This document shows, piece after piece, positions 7,312-10,827 of a stretch of 10,827 nucleotides of DNA. The notes under the pieces were generated by a model that did no database searches, was not told the DNA's origin, and saw only the letters and a list, made by a program, of their open reading frames with translations. Position 1 is the stretch's first letter, and the number at the start of each line of letters is the position of its first letter. The position numbers and the translations under genes are program-made. Location: assembly GCA_016784425.1 (NCBI GenBank), contig JADHUQ010000068.1, forward strand, positions 1 through 10,827, given 5' to 3'. Origin of the DNA: Candidatus Delongbacteria bacterium (GTDB taxonomy: Bacteria; CAIWAD01; BS150m-G50).

Positions 7312-8677
7312 CCCTGAAGCCAAGTTTCATCATTTTTGAATAGAGAGTTCCTCGACTGATTTCCAATATTTTTGCAGTCTTTGAGAGATTCCAGCTGGTC
7401 TCATTGAGACAGTGCTCAATCAACGCCCGCTCTGCCTCCTGCAGGGTGCGTGATTTTAACTGCAGGGTGAGTTCGTTGCGATTGCGTTTGTGCACAATCT
7501 CCCGGGAGAGATCGGAGAGGGATATTTTGCGACCCTCGGTCAGAACCACCGCCCGTTCCAGAACATTGCGCAACTCCCTGATATTGCCCGGCCAGTCGTA
7601 ATTGACCAGCGCGTTCATGGCCGACTTACCGACAGAGTCGATCCGTTTTTTGGTTTCGGTAGCAAACTGGTTGAGGAAGAAATCAACCAGCAGGGGAATA
7701 TCCTCCCGTCTATCACGCAGTGGCGGCACCTCAATAGGAATTACATTGAGACGATAGAAGAGGTCCTCCCTAAAGGTCTTATCCCGGATCAGCTGCGCCA
7801 GGTTCTGGTGGGTTGCGGAAATAAGGCGTACATCAACCTTGATCGACTCAGCCCCTCCAACCCGCTCAAATTCCTGTGTCTGCAGTACACGCACCAGCTT
7901 GATCTGGGTATGTAGTGGAATATCGCCGATCTCATCCAGGAAAAGTGTCCCTTTGTTTGCTAACTCAAACCGTCCCTTGCGCTGGGTAACAGCCGAGGTG
8001 AAAGCGCCTTTCTCATGGCCAAACAGTTCCGATTCGAGTACCCCCTCGGAAAATGAGGCGCATGAAGTTTTGATAAAGGGCTGCGCCGAACGGAAGCTGA
8101 AATAGTGTATCACGTGGGCCAGCAATTCCTTGCCGGTCCCGCTCTCACCGGTCAACAGGATAGAGGAGTTACTCTTGGCAGCTGTCGCCACATTACGGAA
8201 AATATCCTGGATGGCAGGGGAGTTGCCGATGATGCTGTCAAAGCCGAATTTGCGACTGAGTTCCGGTAGAAAGAAATTCTTATCGAGGAATACCTCTTTC
8301 TCGCTCTCAATCCGCTTGATGCTGCTGAGCGCCTCTTCAGGATTGAACGGTTTGAGTATGTAATCCCAGGCCCCGCGACGCATCGCCTCCACCGCACCGT
8401 CTACACTGCCGAAACCGGTCAGCACGATCACCTTGATTGCAGGATAAAGATCATGTACCGCGTTGAGTAGTTCCATGCCGTTCATCCCCGGCATTTTCAG
8501 ATCGGTAATCAACAGGTCGTATTCGCCGTTTTCGCGCTCCAGTCGTTCCAGGGCTTCCTGCCCGGAGGAGGCGGTAGAAACCTGGTAACCGACATCCCGC
8601 AGGACATCACCCATCGACTCCAGCATGTTGATTTCATCATCGACCATTATGATCTGCAGTGGATGTTCTGCGCTCAT
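7286..8677 (-). CDS. NtrC-family sigma-54-dependent response regulator
   Basis: This 463-residue DNA-binding activator would open promoters read by RNA polymerase with sigma-54. The receiver (1-125) is complete: Asp13 and Asp14, phospho-acceptor Asp59 (LLITDLKMPG), Thr87 and Lys109. The AAA+ domain (about 138-375) has Walker A GESGTGKE, Walker B GTLFLDEIGD, FREDLFYRLNV and LRDRREDIP with the expected arginines, and DWPGNIRELRNVLERAV. The loop that touches sigma-54 reads GAFTSA, not the near-universal GAFTGA. A Fis-type helix-turn-helix closes the protein (about 405-455: ALIEHCLNETSWNLSKTAKI, then ISRGTLYSKMMKLG). The ATG at 8677 follows AGGAG, which overlaps the stop region of the kinase gene 12 nt upstream, so the pair is surely co-expressed. 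Its target promoters are not identifiable here: no GG-N10-GC sigma-54 promoter was found in the large intergenic region. Confidence 0.95.
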   Translation of the reverse strand: MSAEHPLQIIMVDDEINMLESMGDVLRDVGYQVSTASSGQEALERLERENGEYDLLITDLKMPGMNGMELLNAVHDLYPAIKVIVLTGFGSVDGAVEAMRRGAWDYILKPFNPEEALSSIKRIESEKEVFLDKNFFLPELSRKFGFDSIIGNSPAIQDIFRNVATAAKSNSSILLTGESGTGKELLAHVIHYFSFRSAQPFIKTSCASFSEGVLESELFGHEKGAFTSAVTQRKGRFELANKGTLFLDEIGDIPLHTQIKLVRVLQTQEFERVGGAESIKVDVRLISATHQNLAQLIRDKTFREDLFYRLNVIPIEVPPLRDRREDIPLLVDFFLNQFATETKKRIDSVGKSAMNALVNYDWPGNIRELRNVLERAVVLTEGRKISLSDLSREIVHKRNRNELTLQLKSRTLQEAERALIEHCLNETSWNLSKTAKILEISRGTLYSKMMKLGFRDGEKKDEE

Positions 8678-8678
8678 A

Positions 8679-8689
8679 TCTGCTCCTGC
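8679..8689 (-). promoter_or_regulatory. ribosome binding site between kinase and regulator
   Basis: On the minus strand, AGGAG directly follows the TAA of the kinase gene and lies about 5 nt before the regulator's ATG. A ribosome ending on the kinase would sit on this site, so the two proteins should be made in a coupled ratio. Confidence 0.6.
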
Positions 8690-10827
8690 TTATTTTACCG
8701 GTATCTTTACCGTGACGGATGTGCCTTTTTCCAGCTCAGATTCGACATGCAGGCTCCCCCCTGTTCGCTGGATAATTGAATGGGTCAGGGAAAGACCGAG
8801 ACCGGTACCCTCCCCGGGAGACTTGGTGGTAAAAAATGGATTGAGCACGTCACTGATCTGATCCGCTGGAATTCCCACTCCGGTGTCACTGAATCGAATA
8901 ATGATCATATTCTCCAGGATGCTGGTTGAGACCTGCAAGGTCCCTCCACTCGGCATCGCCTGGGTCGAATTGAGGATAATATTGAGAAAGGCCTGTTTCA
9001 GTTGATCGAGGTTGAGCATCAGTGGTGTAAGCTGGGCAAAGCTGGTTTCCAGAGTTATGTCATTTACCAGCAGTTCCTTTTGTACCAGGTCGAGAGTATT
9101 CTGCAACAGCTGGTTGATGTGAACCGGTTCAACCTCCGCTTTGGAGATGCGGGAAAAACTGAGCAGATTTTCGATTATCCGTCTGGATCGCTCCACCTCC
9201 GCCTTGATGATGCCCAGATGTTTACGGATGCTGTCGTTGAAACTCAGTTCATCCCGCTCCACGCAACTGTTGATGTAGTAAAGCGATGAATTGATGATCC
9301 CGAGAGGATTGCGCAACTCATGAGCAACACCGGCTGATAGCTGCCCCAGACCGGCCAGCTTCTGGCTCTGAATCACGGAAAACTCCATGCGCTGGCGTTC
9401 GGTGATGTCACGATAGTAACTCTGCAGCACCGGTCTGCCCTGGAACTGGGTAACCAAAGCGTCGTATTCCACCAGAATTTTACCACCATCAGAACGGAGG
9501 ATCGGTATGTTCCCATACTTACCGTAGCCAGCCTTCACCGCCTCCTGAAAGTTGCGTTGAGCTGTCTCCCGATAGTCGTCCGGTCGCAGCTCCCAGATCA
9601 GCATGTCGAGCAGCCGCTCTCGCTTATAGCCAAACAGCTCCAGGGTGTGCTGGTTTATATCGACGATGCGGCCATCCTTGGCGTCTGCCAGAATAATGGC
9701 CAGTCTGGAGTTATCGAAGAGGTTACGGTAGTTCTGCTCTGTCAGGAGGAGTTCCTGACGTAACTCAACCTCCTCCAGATAAGCGGCGATCTGGCCTGCA
9801 AAAAGTGAAAGCAGCCCGATGACGACTGAATCAGGCAACAGGCGCTCCCGCGGCTGGTCAAGCAGCAGAAATCCGGCGGTCTTGTTGGGCTGACGTACCG
9901 GCAACAGTAGATGGTGCTGGTCAGTCCAGTCGAAACCGGCCATCTCCACAAAGCCGCTGACTTCATGTATCACGAAGGCGTCCTTCTGATCGCCATCGAT
10001 GTCGGTGTAGTGGAGCAGTGACTGCAGATCGAGATTGGCCAGTAGCGCATCCAGAGATTTGCCGGTAAAACCAGCATAATAGCGATCGCGGACGCTTTTG
10101 TCATCTATCAGCAGGATGGCCGCCCGTTGGAAGGAGTGTGACTGGACAATTTTTTCTACGATCACTTCCAGCTTGTCATGGGTGGTCGCTTCCTCCTGCA
10201 TCAGGGTAGTCGTGTCCACAATCATCGAGAGTTTCTGTCGGGTAAAGCTCAACTCATTGCGCTGTCTTTCGATCTCTGCTTCCAGATCCTTGCGATAACT
10301 GACATCATCAATCTCACAGATAAAAATGCCGTTGTCCTCGGTAGCGTGAAAAATGATATCCGCCCAGAAAGTATACTCATCCGGAAAAGTTATGCGGGCG
10401 TGGAGGGTTTCTTCGAGCTGCTCCCTGATGTCGATTTCCGTCAGTGGCTTCGCCAGAGGCCCCAGTACTTGTGGTAACAGCTGTCCGATGATCTCCGCGG
10501 GCTGATGCCCGATCAGACGGGCGGTTTGCGGTGAAATAAAACGGATGCGATAGGAGTCATCGACATGCAGCATCAGTTTACGTTGACGTTCCCCGGTCGA
10601 CTCGACACCTGGAATTGCCGCATCGGTCAACGGTTGACATGAATCCAGTGGTGTTATCCAGGTGGAGTACAGTTCCTGGTCGGGGTGGTACTGGTAGGAG
10701 CAAAGCAGGTTCTCTGCTTCAGGATCCTCGATCGTCCTGGCCATCAATGTACCGGATTGGTGATCTTCCAGCAGTTCCAGCCAATCTTGATCCCGGGGAA
10801 GCAGACTGGTGAATAGATTGCCGGTTT
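8690..10827 (-). CDS. PAS/GAF sensor histidine kinase, 5' end outside the window
   Basis: This cytoplasmic kinase is predicted to phosphorylate the NtrC-type regulator encoded next. The reading frame stays open to the right edge with no stop. The 26 codons before the first internal TTG/ATG pair (10747/10744) encode sensible sequence (LFTSLLPRDQDWLELLEDH, then SGTLMARTIEDPEAE) that fits the beginning of a PAS domain. The gene therefore starts beyond 10827, and those two codons are internal. Counting from the codon at 10747, domains are: end of a first PAS (to about 50), second PAS (56-150), short coiled-coil, GAF (180-325), third PAS (335-450, ending YYRDITERQRME), HisKA and HATPase. The H-box is HELRNPL with His476 (codon 9320-9322). 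The N-box is NIILNSTQAM, and DTGVGIP, FFTTK and GTGLGLSL complete the ATP lid. No membrane segment is visible in the part present, so it reads an internal signal or relies on a missing N-terminus. Confidence 0.93.
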   Translation of the reverse strand, partial: TGNLFTSLLPRDQDWLELLEDHQSGTLMARTIEDPEAENLLCSYQYHPDQELYSTWITPLDSCQPLTDAAIPGVESTGERQRKLMLHVDDSYRIRFISPQTARLIGHQPAEIIGQLLPQVLGPLAKPLTEIDIREQLEETLHARITFPDEYTFWADIIFHATEDNGIFICEIDDVSYRKDLEAEIERQRNELSFTRQKLSMIVDTTTLMQEEATTHDKLEVIVEKIVQSHSFQRAAILLIDDKSVRDRYYAGFTGKSLDALLANLDLQSLLHYTDIDGDQKDAFVIHEVSGFVEMAGFDWTDQHHLLLPVRQPNKTAGFLLLDQPRERLLPDSVVIGLLSLFAGQIAAYLEEVELRQELLLTEQNYRNLFDNSRLAIILADAKDGRIVDINQHTLELFGYKRERLLDMLIWELRPDDYRETAQRNFQEAVKAGYGKYGNIPILRSDGGKILVEYDALVTQFQGRPVLQSYYRDITERQRMEFSVIQSQKLAGLGQLSAGVAHELRNPLGIINSSLYYINSCVERDELSFNDSIRKHLGIIKAEVERSRRIIENLLSFSRISKAEVEPVHINQLLQNTLDLVQKELLVNDITLETSFAQLTPLMLNLDQLKQAFLNIILNSTQAMPSGGTLQVSTSILENMIIIRFSDTGVGIPADQISDVLNPFFTTKSPGEGTGLGLSLTHSIIQRTGGSLHVESELEKGTSVTVKIPVK

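Noticed and set aside
1..10827. CRISPR arrays, tRNA or rRNA genes, insertion sequences, phage or defence genes
   Set aside because: No spaced direct repeats, cloverleaf-like sequence, transposase motifs or terminal inverted repeats were seen. The window reads as ordinary chromosomal signalling and transport genes.

Overview
The window carries six protein-coding genes in three transcription units. No RNA genes, insertion sequences, CRISPR arrays or phage genes were seen. The host looks like a Gram-negative bacterium, because it has an outer-membrane TonB-dependent receptor. That receptor begins with a carboxypeptidase-regulatory-like domain, a layout common in the Bacteroidetes/FCB group. Most genes, however, have strong GGAGG-type ribosome binding sites, which Bacteroidetes proper usually lack, and there is a sigma-54-type activator. 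A deeper FCB or neighbouring lineage therefore seems plausible, but this is weakly supported inference.

Layout. Unit 1 (minus strand, 53-1377) is a 129-residue protein resembling DUF3783 followed 2 nt later by a TerC/Alx-family membrane protein. Unit 2 (plus strand, 1845-4532) is the TonB-dependent receptor, preceded by a near-consensus promoter and a leader of about 230 nt rich in inverted repeats. Between units 1 and 2 lies a divergent intergenic region of 467 bp. A 9-bp-stem terminator with T-rich tracts on both strands separates the receptor from unit 3. Unit 3 (minus strand, 4636 to the right edge) is a signalling operon: a PAS/GAF histidine kinase that continues past the window edge, then an NtrC-type sigma-54 activator, then a large GAF-GAF-GGDEF-REC-PAS protein.

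How they work together. The kinase has every catalytic box, and the NtrC-type regulator has an intact receiver, AAA+ domain and Fis-type helix-turn-helix, so these two form a complete two-component pair. The third gene overlaps the regulator's 3' end and is predicted to make cyclic di-GMP: its GGDEF active site and RxxD inhibitory site are intact. Its own receiver domain has lost the phospho-accepting Asp (now Asn), one of the acidic pair (now Asn) and the conserved Lys (now His). It therefore probably listens to the pathway without being phosphorylated, or senses through its GAF and PAS domains. The points most worth a second look are this pseudo-receiver diguanylate cyclase, the GAFTSA variant of the sigma-54 contact loop in the regulator, and the structured leader of the receptor gene.
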